Origin: JAUSPI01 sp964454305 | GTDB taxonomy: Bacteria; Desulfobacterota; Syntrophia; Syntrophales; JADFWA01 | Assembly (NCBI GenBank): GCA_964454305.1 | Contig: CAYVXX010000004.1 | Span: 1-62,600, forward strand | Length of the DNA stretch: 62,600 nucleotides | Direction of reading: 5' to 3' | In this document: in pieces, positions 7,484-15,484 of the stretch | How positions within the stretch are numbered: the stretch's first letter is position 1 | Layout of the letters: every line of letters starts with the position of its first letter | The notes under the pieces: generated by a model | The model's database searches: none | The model's input: the letters and a program-made list of their open reading frames with translations, nothing else | Told to the model about the DNA's origin: nothing | Translations under genes and position numbers: made by a program

Positions 7484-8182
7484 ATGGATATGAATAAAAG
7501 AGGATTTACCCTTGTAGAAATTTTGATTGCCTCCTCTGTCGGCTTGATCGTATTGGGTGCAATCTACGCTTCTATGAATATAGGGCAACGGTCGTCCGTC
7601 AACGTTGAGAGGAAGGTTGTTGCCCAGCAGGAAGCAAGAGCTGCCCTCGGGATTATGGCTATGGAGATCCGGATGGCGTCCTATAACCCGTGTTTTACTC
7701 CAAATAGTTTCTGGTGTAATCCTGCTAATTGTAGCACTCCCCCTGTCAGTTCAACATATAAAGGAATTCAGGAGGCGACGGCAAATTCAATAGCCGTGGA
7801 GATGGATATAGGTGGTAGTATTGTCAATCCTGTAATCGGGGATAGTTCAAATGAAATTATACGGTACAATTATGATGCGGGCAATCTGCGTATTACCCGG
7901 GAAACGAACTGCGGGGGGGCACAGCCTTTTTTAGGGGATGTAGCGGGACAGAGAGAGGTAAGGGTCGTAAATAGTACAGCGGGTATTTCACTTTTCACAT
8001 ACTATGATGTGGATGGAAATGAACTTGTTCCCGGTACGGATCTTCCAGCGGGTATTCCTCAGATCAGAAGAGTACGGATAACACTTGTTGTTGATACGGA
8101 AGAGCCGGATCCAAATTTAGGAAAAAGGAGGAGAGCGTTCTATTCAACGAACGTTATACCGAGGAATCATGCAATCGATTAA
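7484..8182 (+). CDS. pilW: type IV pilus minor pilin PilW-like
   Basis: A 232-residue prepilin. The leader MDMNKRG precedes FTLVEILIASSVGLIVLGAI, with Glu at +5. The mature part has several cysteines (for example SFWCNPANC) that probably form disulfides. The start could be the ATG at 7484 or 7490; the frame stays open upstream but that part overlaps pilV. It overlaps pilX by 14 bp. PilW works with PilV, PilX and PilY1 in the pilus tip complex. Confidence 0.87.
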   Translation: MDMNKRGFTLVEILIASSVGLIVLGAIYASMNIGQRSSVNVERKVVAQQEARAALGIMAMEIRMASYNPCFTPNSFWCNPANCSTPPVSSTYKGIQEATANSIAVEMDIGGSIVNPVIGDSSNEIIRYNYDAGNLRITRETNCGGAQPFLGDVAGQREVRVVNSTAGISLFTYYDVDGNELVPGTDLPAGIPQIRRVRITLVVDTEEPDPNLGKRRRAFYSTNVIPRNHAID

Positions 8183-8675
8183 TAAACATAATGGATTAGC
8201 TGTCAACTCTGTGAATCTGTCGTCGGAAAGGGGATTTGTCCTTGTTGTGGCTGTTCTTGCCTGTATGATCCTTCTGGCGGTCGGGATTCTTGCATTAACC
8301 ATGTCCGGTCAGGATGTAAAAATAAGTGCCAGGGTTGTCGGTGAGAAAAAGGCGTTTTCCGCATGTGAGTCCGGTATGCATAAACTGATTACAACTCTTG
8401 ATCCCGGAAACCTTGCCGGTTTGGCAGTTACCGATGTTCAGGTGGATTCCTCCAATGATCCTGCCTCTCTTTATACAATCGGAACACCGTCTCATCCTTC
8501 CACCGGTCCCGGAATGCTGCCCCTGGCAGGTTATTCAATTGGCGGTGGTCAGGTATGGGGGCAGACGATATATAATGCAACGGTTACCGGGACAAACACG
8601 AATTATGGCAGCCGTGTACAGGTCAGTGTAGGCCTGGGTTATGGTCCTGTTGAGATGACTACCATTTCAAGGTAA
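8169..8675 (+). CDS. pilX: type IV pilus assembly protein PilX-like
   Basis: A 168-residue protein with an unusually long leader (MQSINKHNGL onward, about 22 residues) before the PilX-type N-terminal segment GFVLVVAVLACMILLAVGIL. Like other PilX/GspK-related pilins it has no Glu at +5 of the helix; that position is Val. GspK-like subunits lacking Glu5 sit at the pilus tip. The rest is a Gly/Thr/Ser-rich globular domain. The operon position between pilW and pilY1 supports the name. Confidence 0.83.
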   Translation: MQSINKHNGLAVNSVNLSSERGFVLVVAVLACMILLAVGILALTMSGQDVKISARVVGEKKAFSACESGMHKLITTLDPGNLAGLAVTDVQVDSSNDPASLYTIGTPSHPSTGPGMLPLAGYSIGGGQVWGQTIYNATVTGTNTNYGSRVQVSVGLGYGPVEMTTISR

Positions 8676-8697
8676 GATAATAAAAGAGGTTTGAAAA

Positions 8698-9036
8698 ATG
8701 TTAAAGCAAAAGATAATAATCCTTATCATGATCGGCATTTTCGTGCTTTGTTCTTGCCCGGGCTACGCCCTGACACCTGCCAAGATGGACACGAGCAAGA
8801 GAGAAAAAACCGCGACACCACGAAACGCGAAAAAAATCGTGAAAATTGCCGGCGTCGTGAAGAAAATCGACGGAAGATTTCTGTACCTTGTCAACGAGCA
8901 GAAATACAGTCTGAGCGGTGTTAAAGTTGTCGACTACAGCGGCAAGACGAAGAGTGACGAAGGTCCTTCCAGGATAAGAAAAGTTGCCGAGATGACCTTT
9001 GTCGACGGTAGATTAAAAGAGGTTGTTATTCGTTAG
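8698..9036 (+). CDS. small exported protein of the pilus operon, function unknown
   Basis: A 112-residue product with a clear signal sequence (IIILIMIGIFVLCSCPGYAL) and then a basic, lysine-rich periplasmic domain containing a beta-strand pattern (VKKIDGRFLYLVNEQKYSL). I do not recognise a family. CSCPG is not a convincing lipobox. It lies 22 nt after pilX and 26 nt before pilY1 and must be co-transcribed with them, so a role in PilY1 export, folding or anchoring is possible but is inference from position only. Confidence 0.75.
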   Translation: MLKQKIIILIMIGIFVLCSCPGYALTPAKMDTSKREKTATPRNAKKIVKIAGVVKKIDGRFLYLVNEQKYSLSGVKVVDYSGKTKSDEGPSRIRKVAEMTFVDGRLKEVVIR

Positions 9037-9062
9037 CGTTATCGGACAAGTGAGGATTTGCC

Positions 9063-12000
9063 ATGAAAAATGTAAGAAAGAAAACCAGCATATTTTTATT
9101 AATGTGTATCGCCACCTTCACTATCCTCATCTTCCGGACAGCCCCTGCCCGCGGCGACGATGTGGACCTTTTTACGGCAACAGCCCCCGCCAATGTACTT
9201 TTTATTCTCGATAATTCTAACAGTATGGATGAGGATTTTGTGGGCAACGCTATCTGTTCATGGAGAACAGGCAGCAGGTCTGTCGAGGGCAGAAAAGCAT
9301 TGATCTCTCTCATTGATACGTACATAAACAGCATGCGGATAGGCCTGATGTCGTACAAGCTTTCCAGCGCGAGCAAATACTACCTGCACAATGCCGCGTA
9401 TTTCGCATCGTATCAACCGAAATCATACTGTCCCGACCCGCCTCCGGAGTGTGAAGAGTACTGTAAGACGGGAGATCTTGCAAAACTGGCCATATGTCAG
9501 GCCAGTTGTATTTTACAGAACGCATCATTCGACGGGACCTACAGGGACGAAATTCTCACCTATTACGCAATAGGCAGTGAACAGAGGAACCGCTACTGCG
9601 GGCTTTGTTATCCGAAAGAGAACCGCTATATAAACCCGACGGACACATCCCATTACGTCTATTATAAAATTCCTGGAACAATGTATGCCAGTAGTAACTA
9701 TGGCACCAGATTTGCCTATTCAACAAATTATAATCCAACGGAAGGAAACACTGATAATTATTATGGTTATAGCCAGAAAACCGGAACTTCAGACAGCTTT
9801 AACTACAGCAACCCATCCGCAGATGGCTATTCAAGTTATCAATTTTACTGGGGATTCTCTCCAACTGATGAAGATTGGGCATTAGGGTTCGGGGATTTTG
9901 GCAGGAGGCTGACCTGGTATTACACGGGTAGAACGTGGTTTTCAAGCAGTTCTCCCGGCGACGGGTACCTCCATGTCGCCTGTGACGATAATAATACGGC
10001 TAACGATAATCACAAAGACGCGCTTCTGGCAAAACTGGCGACTCATGAAAATGACGAGACAGGCTACATGAGCTGCACCAGTACCAGCAACCCCAATAGC
10101 TGCTCATATATTGTCAATGCGGGCCTTACACCCACTGCCGGAACACTCCAGGAAGCGATCGATTATTTCACGGGAGCCGGCAGTTACAGCACCCCTATCC
10201 AGTACTGGTGCCAGAAAAACTTCATCATTTACGTGACCGACGGCCTGCCGAGTGTCAATGAAAGTGGGGGCACCGACTCGGCTGATAATCTTATGCCCGC
10301 GGTGCTGGCGAAGATTGACGCTCTAAGAGATTTTTCAGTGACTATAAGCGGCAAGTCGTATGATTTTGACGTGAAGACCTACGTGATCGGACTGGGGCTC
10401 ACGGACGCGGCAAAGACCAAGCTTGATACCATGGCGGTACACGGAGGCACCGCCGTCAACGGTAATGCGTATTATGCCGATGATATTTCCGAACTCGTTT
10501 CGGGATTGTCTCTCATCCTTCAGGATGTTATCGAAAACAGTTATTCATTTGCTGCGACTTCTGTTTCATCATCAAGAGTGGCCGATGAAAATTACATGTA
10601 CGAGGCATCGTTTCAGCCCATTCAAGATGATCCCTTCTGGACGGGTCATATAAAAAAATACAATATCAACGCTGATGGTTCGGTCGGAAGTGAGGTGTGG
10701 GATTCCGGTGATGTTCTTCAGTCAACGGATCCGGCAGCGAGAACGATAAAAACGTACAAGTCGGGTGCTTTGACGGCATTTACAACGACAAATATTACCG
10801 CAACAGATCTTGGTGTTTCAACAGATGACGAAAGAGATACCGTTATCGGATACATTCGTGGAGAAAGTGCCTATAATCCCGATAACTGGAAGCTGGGTGA
10901 CATCTTCCATTCGTCTCCCATCACAATCGGAACCCCTTCCGCAACATTTTACGACACAAGAGATACGAATCAGACCTATGAAACATTCAGGACTAATCAT
11001 GTACGATCAACGGCCAACGGGATAAGAACTGTCGTCGCCGGAGCAAATGAAGGACAGTTTCATGCGTTTCTTGCAAGTACGGGAGCAGAGAGCTGGAGTT
11101 TTATCCCGCCTAATCTCTTGCCGAAACTGCAGGACATCGTTCACACTACCCATCCTACGGCCTTAAGCCACCAATATTTTGTGGACGGGTATGTCACCGT
11201 TGCAGACGTGTGGCTCGGGTCGGGTACCGGTACGGCAAAGTCCGTTGCTGACTGGCATACACTCGTGATGTTCGGACTCAAAAGCGGAGGTGCGTCGAAT
11301 CTCTGGAGTTCTTCAACGTCATGCGATTCCGGCTTTAATGCCACCTATTCGACGACATATCCCTATTACGGTGGTTTCTACTGCCTTGATGTTACCGATC
11401 CGACAAGTCCCCTCTACCGATGGCGCATCAACCCCTCCGCCACGGAAGCGCCGTATCTGGGAGCCCCCTGGAGCAAGATTTTCCCCGGCAGAGTATTGAT
11501 TAGCGGAAGCGAAAAATGGGTCGGGTTCCTTGGTGCCGGGTATAATGACTCGGATTGCGTTAGTGGAAGTTGCGATACCAGGGGCAAGGGACTCTTTGTC
11601 ATTGATATGAGCAACGGTAATGTCCTCTGGGCCGCGACGCGGGTTGATTTCTCAGGGATGGATTACAGCATGCCCGCACCCGCCGCCATTGTCGATACTG
11701 ATAACGACGGTTTTATCGATACGGCATATTGTGGAGACTTAGGCGGCAATATGTGGAGGTTCAAACTCTGTACCGCTGCCGACGGATCCAGCTGTAATAT
11801 CACTGACTGGACTGCCAGCATGTTGTATGATTCGCCAGGCGGAACCATACGGCCTATTTATACGGCACCCGCCGTCGCCCGCGACTCAAATGACAATATA
11901 TGGGTCTACTTCGGTACGGGCGATAAAAGCGACCCGACGGGGCCCAATGCTCAGGAAATGATGTGCGGCATCAAGGATAACGATCGCTCGACGACCTGGA

Positions 12001-12449
12001 CGGTGAATGATCTCGATAACATCACCTCGAGCACATACACTGATTCATCGAGCAAGCAGGGATGGTATATAAACCTCACGGGAGGAGGTCAGAAAGTACT
12101 GGCTGAACCTACCGTTTTCGGCGGAGTACTGTATTTTACAACCTTTACTCCCGACCAGAGCGGTGATCCCTGCGCATACGGGGGCGATGCGAACCTGTTT
12201 GCGGTAGACTATGTCACGGGTGCGGGAAAGCTTGACGGAGGCGCGAGAGATATGGTCATCGGGACAGGCGTCTCGACGGCACCCGTCATCTCATTGAAAC
12301 CAGGGTCAGGAGTATCTCCGGACCTTTACGTTACCATTAGCGGTGGAAGTGAAGGGGGGATTGCAAGCACAATAAGGGTAAATTTTGACCCGCCGGGCCT
12401 TGTAAATCGAACCAATATGCTCTTCTGGCTGGATCGGCGTTTGCAGTGA
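9063..12449 (+). CDS. pilY1: PilY1/PilC-family pilus tip adhesin
   Basis: A 1128-residue exported protein. After the signal sequence, a von Willebrand A-like domain begins with VLFILDNSNSMDED, matching the MIDAS DxSxS. It is interrupted by a cysteine-rich, Tyr/Ser/Asn-rich insertion (about residues 115-340) and resumes with IIYVTDGLPS. The C-terminal PilY1 beta-propeller occupies about residues 580-1120 and holds the calcium-loop sequence DTDNDGFIDTAYCGDLGGN (DxDxDGxxD), the site that controls pilus retraction in Pseudomonas. The gene ends the minor-pilin operon. Its second half is richer in G+C than its neighbours, as often seen in adhesin genes that move or diversify. Confidence 0.93.
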   Translation: MKNVRKKTSIFLLMCIATFTILIFRTAPARGDDVDLFTATAPANVLFILDNSNSMDEDFVGNAICSWRTGSRSVEGRKALISLIDTYINSMRIGLMSYKLSSASKYYLHNAAYFASYQPKSYCPDPPPECEEYCKTGDLAKLAICQASCILQNASFDGTYRDEILTYYAIGSEQRNRYCGLCYPKENRYINPTDTSHYVYYKIPGTMYASSNYGTRFAYSTNYNPTEGNTDNYYGYSQKTGTSDSFNYSNPSADGYSSYQFYWGFSPTDEDWALGFGDFGRRLTWYYTGRTWFSSSSPGDGYLHVACDDNNTANDNHKDALLAKLATHENDETGYMSCTSTSNPNSCSYIVNAGLTPTAGTLQEAIDYFTGAGSYSTPIQYWCQKNFIIYVTDGLPSVNESGGTDSADNLMPAVLAKIDALRDFSVTISGKSYDFDVKTYVIGLGLTDAAKTKLDTMAVHGGTAVNGNAYYADDISELVSGLSLILQDVIENSYSFAATSVSSSRVADENYMYEASFQPIQDDPFWTGHIKKYNINADGSVGSEVWDSGDVLQSTDPAARTIKTYKSGALTAFTTTNITATDLGVSTDDERDTVIGYIRGESAYNPDNWKLGDIFHSSPITIGTPSATFYDTRDTNQTYETFRTNHVRSTANGIRTVVAGANEGQFHAFLASTGAESWSFIPPNLLPKLQDIVHTTHPTALSHQYFVDGYVTVADVWLGSGTGTAKSVADWHTLVMFGLKSGGASNLWSSSTSCDSGFNATYSTTYPYYGGFYCLDVTDPTSPLYRWRINPSATEAPYLGAPWSKIFPGRVLISGSEKWVGFLGAGYNDSDCVSGSCDTRGKGLFVIDMSNGNVLWAATRVDFSGMDYSMPAPAAIVDTDNDGFIDTAYCGDLGGNMWRFKLCTAADGSSCNITDWTASMLYDSPGGTIRPIYTAPAVARDSNDNIWVYFGTGDKSDPTGPNAQEMMCGIKDNDRSTTWTVNDLDNITSSTYTDSSSKQGWYINLTGGGQKVLAEPTVFGGVLYFTTFTPDQSGDPCAYGGDANLFAVDYVTGAGKLDGGARDMVIGTGVSTAPVISLKPGSGVSPDLYVTISGGSEGGIASTIRVNFDPPGLVNRTNMLFWLDRRLQ

Positions 12450-12491
12450 TAGTTTGAGAAGATTTTATCGTTCTACAAAATATCCTCCTGT

Positions 12492-12527
12492 CTCCCTTTG
12501 CTAAAGGGGGATTCAGGGGGATTTTTT
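12492..12527 (+). terminator. probable terminator hairpin after pilY1
   Basis: TCCCTTTGCTAAAGGGGGA folds into a short stem with a GCT loop and is followed, after TTCAGGGGGA, by a run of six T residues. It lies about 45 bp after the pilY1 stop. The same CCCTTTGCTAAAGGGG core is a widely seen intergenic repeat, so it may be a repeat that also terminates. Confidence 0.55.
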
Positions 12528-12548
12528 GTTGGCAAACGCCAAAATTTC

Positions 12549-12575
12549 TTGACTTCATGGCCGTAAAATTATAGC
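12549..12575 (+). promoter_or_regulatory. weak promoter candidate
   Basis: TTGACT (12549-12554) and TATAGC (12570-12575) have a short 15-nt spacer. Transcription would start near 12,582, about 32 nt before the small cysteine-protein gene. Support is limited to these boxes. Confidence 0.3.
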
Positions 12576-12613
12576 GTGGCGTTCAATGTTATTGAAAAGC
12601 GGAGGTTGGTATT

Positions 12614-12781
12614 ATGGGAACGGAGAAGAGATACTGTTCAATATGTGCATGGAGGGGAAACTGCCAGAAGAGATTTAGTGTTACATCGGATTCTGTAGGT
12701 AATGTTCACTGTCCCGATTTTACCAGGGATCTTTCCATAAAGGACAAAGATATTGATGAGGTAGAAAAAAAAGAAAATTAA
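12614..12781 (+). CDS. small cysteine-rich (probable zinc-binding) protein
   Basis: A 55-codon gene starting at ATG 12,614 with GGAGG eight bases before it. The product begins MGTEKRYCSICAWRGNCQKR, with cysteines at 8, 11, 17 and 33 that could hold one metal ion, and ends in an acidic tail. It stands alone between the pilY1 terminator and two further hairpins, so it is probably a separate transcript. I know of no assigned function. The ribosome-binding site, intact frame and cysteine spacing argue that it is real. Confidence 0.7.
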   Translation: MGTEKRYCSICAWRGNCQKRFSVTSDSVGNVHCPDFTRDLSIKDKDIDEVEKKEN

Positions 12782-12869
12782 AGTAACCGTTCATGGGTTT
12801 CCCTCTCTGTGAATGGGAAAACTTTTGCCATTGGTTTGATAAAATCGTAAATCGGAACCTACGCTTAAA

Positions 12870-12888
12870 TCCGGCCTCCCTGAGGCCG
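12870..12888 (+). terminator. GC-rich hairpin downstream of the small cysteine protein
   Basis: CCGGCCTC-CCT-GAGGCCGG is a perfect 8-bp stem with a 3-nt loop. It has only a weak T-rich tail, so it may be a pause or a partial terminator working with the next hairpin. Confidence 0.55.
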
Positions 12889-12917
12889 GGTGGTTATATT
12901 TAGTTTCAGAGAAACGG

Positions 12918-12941
12918 GTTGGCCTTTTGGCCAACTTTTTT
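12918..12941 (+). terminator. intrinsic terminator
   Basis: GTTGGCC-TTTT-GGCCAAC is a perfect 7-bp stem followed by six T residues, which isolates argS from the genes upstream. Confidence 0.88.
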
Positions 12942-12956
12942 AGTATAAGAAAGGTA

Positions 12957-12988
12957 AGCTGTCAGCTATCAGCTATCAGCATTCAGCA
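12957..12988. repeat. TCAGC/ATCAGC short repeat array
   Basis: Imperfect 7-8 bp units (CTATCAGC, CATTCAGC) are repeated here and again near 24,338, 30,940, 33,712, 34,122, 34,222 and 56,700. All copies are intergenic. At 34.1-34.25 kb they form opposing arms around a terminator. Confidence 0.65.
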
Positions 12989-13005
12989 AAGGGAAAGGCT
13001 TTTAG

Positions 13006-14667
13006 ATGAAGAAGAAGTTAATTGAATTACTGGAAAATTCTATTAGAACCTGTTCCGATAAACGGATGTTTGAGATAGGAGACCTCCCCTTTATAGAAGT
13101 GGAAACTCCAAGGGAGGAATCCCACGGCGACTATTCGTGTACTGCATCGATGGTGCTTGCTTCAAGCCAGGGGGGGAACCCGCGTAAAATAGCAGAACAG
13201 ATCGTTGAAAATATCGACGATAGCAATAACCTGCTGGCCAAGATAGAAATTGCCGGTCCTGGCTTTATCAATTTTTTTATTGAAAAAGATGCGTGGGTTC
13301 CCCTCTTGAAAGACGTGGATGAGCAGGGTGATCGTTATGGAGAATCTGATTTTGGAAAAGGCAAGAAGGTGCAGATAGAATTTGTCAGTGCCAACCCCAC
13401 TGGGCCTCTTCATATAGGACATGCAAGAGGTGCAGTTATTGGTGATGTCGTTGCCAATATCCTGAAATCTTCGGGATTCTCCGTTGTCAGAGAGTATTAC
13501 ATTAATGACGCAGGCAGCCAGATGGATGTTCTGGGAAAATCTGTTTTTCTTCGCTATCTGGAGCTGCTGGGAAAAGAGATTGAATTTCCGCCTGAGTGTT
13601 ACCAGGGAGACTATATTAAAGAGCTGGCCGTAGGAATATCTGAAGAGTATGGTGACAGGTATCTCGAAAAAGAAGAAGCCATCCCTGTTGTTTTTACAGA
13701 TTATGCCGTCAATTCTATTTTGAGTGGAATAAAGGAGGACTTGAATGCCTTTGGTGTAGTTTTTGATAGTTATTTCAGTGAGAAAGAACTTTATAAAGAT
13801 GATGGAGTTGCAAAACTACTCGCAGAACTTCAAGAAAAGGAGTTTATCTATGAGGAGGGAGGGGCTCTCTGGTTCAAAACAACCGATTTTGGTGATGAAA
13901 AGGACAGGGTAGTGGTCAGGGAAAACGGTGAACCGACCTATTTTGCCGCAGATATTGCCTATCACCGCGACAAGTATTTAAGGGGCTTCGACATGATTAT
14001 AGATATCTGGGGTGCTGATCACCATGGTTATATTCCCAGAATGTATGCCGGCATCCAGTCTCTTGGTAATGAAAAAGAAGCCCTTAAGATTATCCTGGTG
14101 CAACTGGTAAATCTTTTAAGGAGTGGAAAACCTGTAGCTATGTCTACACGAGGTGGAGAATTCGTGACCTTGAGGGAAGTTGTCGATGAGGTGGGAAGAG
14201 ATGCGGCAAGATATAACTTTCTCATGAGACGATCAGACAGCCATCTTGATTTTGATCTGGAGCTTGCCAAAAAACAGTCGAATGAAAATCCTGTTTATTA
14301 TGTTCAATATGCACATGCCAGGATATCCAGTATCATGAGGTTAGCACATGAACAAGGCTATAAAATTCCCGGTTTCGGTGATGTGGATTGGAGGTTTTTA
14401 ACTCTTCCGGAGGAAATTACTCTTATTAAAGAGATTGTCAGATTTCCGGAAGTAGTTGAAGGAAGTGCAAAGGGACTTGAGCCCCATCGTCTTACATTTT
14501 ATCTGAACGACCTTGCTTCTGTTTTCCATAGTTATTATAACAAAAACAGGGTGATTTCCGATGACTTGAGTTTAAGCATGGCAAGATTTTTTCTTGTTAA
14601 ATCTGTTCGGGTAGTTTTGAGAAACGCTTTAATGCTCTTGGGTGTCTCGGCCCCGGAAAAAATGTGA
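13006..14667 (+). CDS. argS: arginyl-tRNA synthetase
   Basis: This class I synthetase charges tRNA-Arg. The order is the N-terminal additional domain (about residues 1-110), the Rossmann catalytic core with HIGH at 136-139 inside PTGPLHIGHARG, and a C-terminal all-helical anticodon-binding domain. As in many ArgRS enzymes the KMSKS loop is degenerate, here KPVAMSTRGG. The length, 553 aa, is normal. No strong ribosome-binding site is visible; AAAGGGAAAGG lies 9-19 nt before the ATG. The SPOR-domain gene follows 36 nt later. Confidence 0.96.
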   Translation: MKKKLIELLENSIRTCSDKRMFEIGDLPFIEVETPREESHGDYSCTASMVLASSQGGNPRKIAEQIVENIDDSNNLLAKIEIAGPGFINFFIEKDAWVPLLKDVDEQGDRYGESDFGKGKKVQIEFVSANPTGPLHIGHARGAVIGDVVANILKSSGFSVVREYYINDAGSQMDVLGKSVFLRYLELLGKEIEFPPECYQGDYIKELAVGISEEYGDRYLEKEEAIPVVFTDYAVNSILSGIKEDLNAFGVVFDSYFSEKELYKDDGVAKLLAELQEKEFIYEEGGALWFKTTDFGDEKDRVVVRENGEPTYFAADIAYHRDKYLRGFDMIIDIWGADHHGYIPRMYAGIQSLGNEKEALKIILVQLVNLLRSGKPVAMSTRGGEFVTLREVVDEVGRDAARYNFLMRRSDSHLDFDLELAKKQSNENPVYYVQYAHARISSIMRLAHEQGYKIPGFGDVDWRFLTLPEEITLIKEIVRFPEVVEGSAKGLEPHRLTFYLNDLASVFHSYYNKNRVISDDLSLSMARFFLVKSVRVVLRNALMLLGVSAPEKM

Positions 14668-14703
14668 GGGATTATTTAATCAGTAGAGGAGCTAAGTGCA
14701 TTA

Positions 14704-15264
14704 ATGTTTTTCCGAAGTGTAAAAGATTTCGAATTCAGACTGGGTAAGCTGGGCCTGGGTTTGTTTGTCTTCGGGACTTCTCTTTCTCTCTTATTTGTTT
14801 TTATTTTTGGAGTTATAGTTGGGAAAAATATTGAAAGCTACCCGGAGAAGATCGTAAAAAGTATTCCCCGCATAACAAATCAAAAGATTGTCAGGAAACC
14901 GCTAATTGCTGAGGAGATAGCAAAGGAAGAGAAAAAAGATTTTAAACTTACCTTCTATGATACCCTGGCCCGTAAAAGTGATGAATTGGGGAAGAGTGGA
15001 GGGGGAAAAGCTCTTGTTCTTGTTGAAGATAAATACATAATACAGGTAGCCTCTTTTAAAGAGAGAAAGAAGGCGGAGACGCTTCATAAAAGATTGTCTG
15101 ATATGGGTTACGACTCCGCGGTTGATGAAATTAAGTTGAAATTAAAAGGAATATGGTTTCGTGTTCAGTTGAAGGGGTTTGTAAATTATACAGATGCAAA
15201 AAAGGTTGCAGTAATATTAGAGAAGAAGATTAAAGGCTTGAAGTGCATGATTGTCAAAAAATAG
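14704..15264 (+). CDS. SPOR-domain inner-membrane protein
   Basis: A 186-residue protein with a short cytoplasmic N-terminus, one transmembrane helix (GLGLFVFGTSLSLLFVFIFG), a periplasmic linker and a C-terminal SPOR domain (YIIQVASFKERKKAETLHKR onward). SPOR domains bind denuded peptidoglycan at the division septum. The argS-SPOR pairing is common in Gram-negative bacteria. No catalytic domain is attached, so it is probably a division-site or cell-wall protein of the FtsN/DedD type rather than an enzyme. Confidence 0.85.
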   Translation: MFFRSVKDFEFRLGKLGLGLFVFGTSLSLLFVFIFGVIVGKNIESYPEKIVKSIPRITNQKIVRKPLIAEEIAKEEKKDFKLTFYDTLARKSDELGKSGGGKALVLVEDKYIIQVASFKERKKAETLHKRLSDMGYDSAVDEIKLKLKGIWFRVQLKGFVNYTDAKKVAVILEKKIKGLKCMIVKK

Positions 15265-15478
15265 TTCAAAGTTCGGAGTTTCACGTTTGGGGGAATGGAA
15301 TTACTGTGACAGTCTCGTAAAAAGTCTCAAAATGTGTTATTTGTCATGCTGAACTTGTTTCAGCATCTAATTCAGTAAGTTAGAGACCCTGAAATAAATT
15401 CAGGGTGACAAAAGCTGACTTTTTACGAAGCCATCAACTTTAAACTTTGAACTTTGAACTCGAAACTTTAAACAGGTA
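15265..15478. repeat. nested fold-back element, copy 1 (TCGTAAAAAGTC TIR)
   Basis: The gap between the SPOR gene and ffh is filled by a nested palindrome. Terminal inverted repeats are TCGTAAAAAGTC (about 15,315-15,326) and GACTTTTTACGA (15,417-15,428). Inside lies a second palindrome with arms GTCATGCTGAAC...CAGCATCT and AGACCCTGAA...TCAGGGTGAC. Outside are repeated AAAGTTC-type units on both sides. Copies 2 and 3 share the terminal repeats but have unrelated interiors. Confidence 0.85.
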
Positions 15479-15484
15479 TTCATC

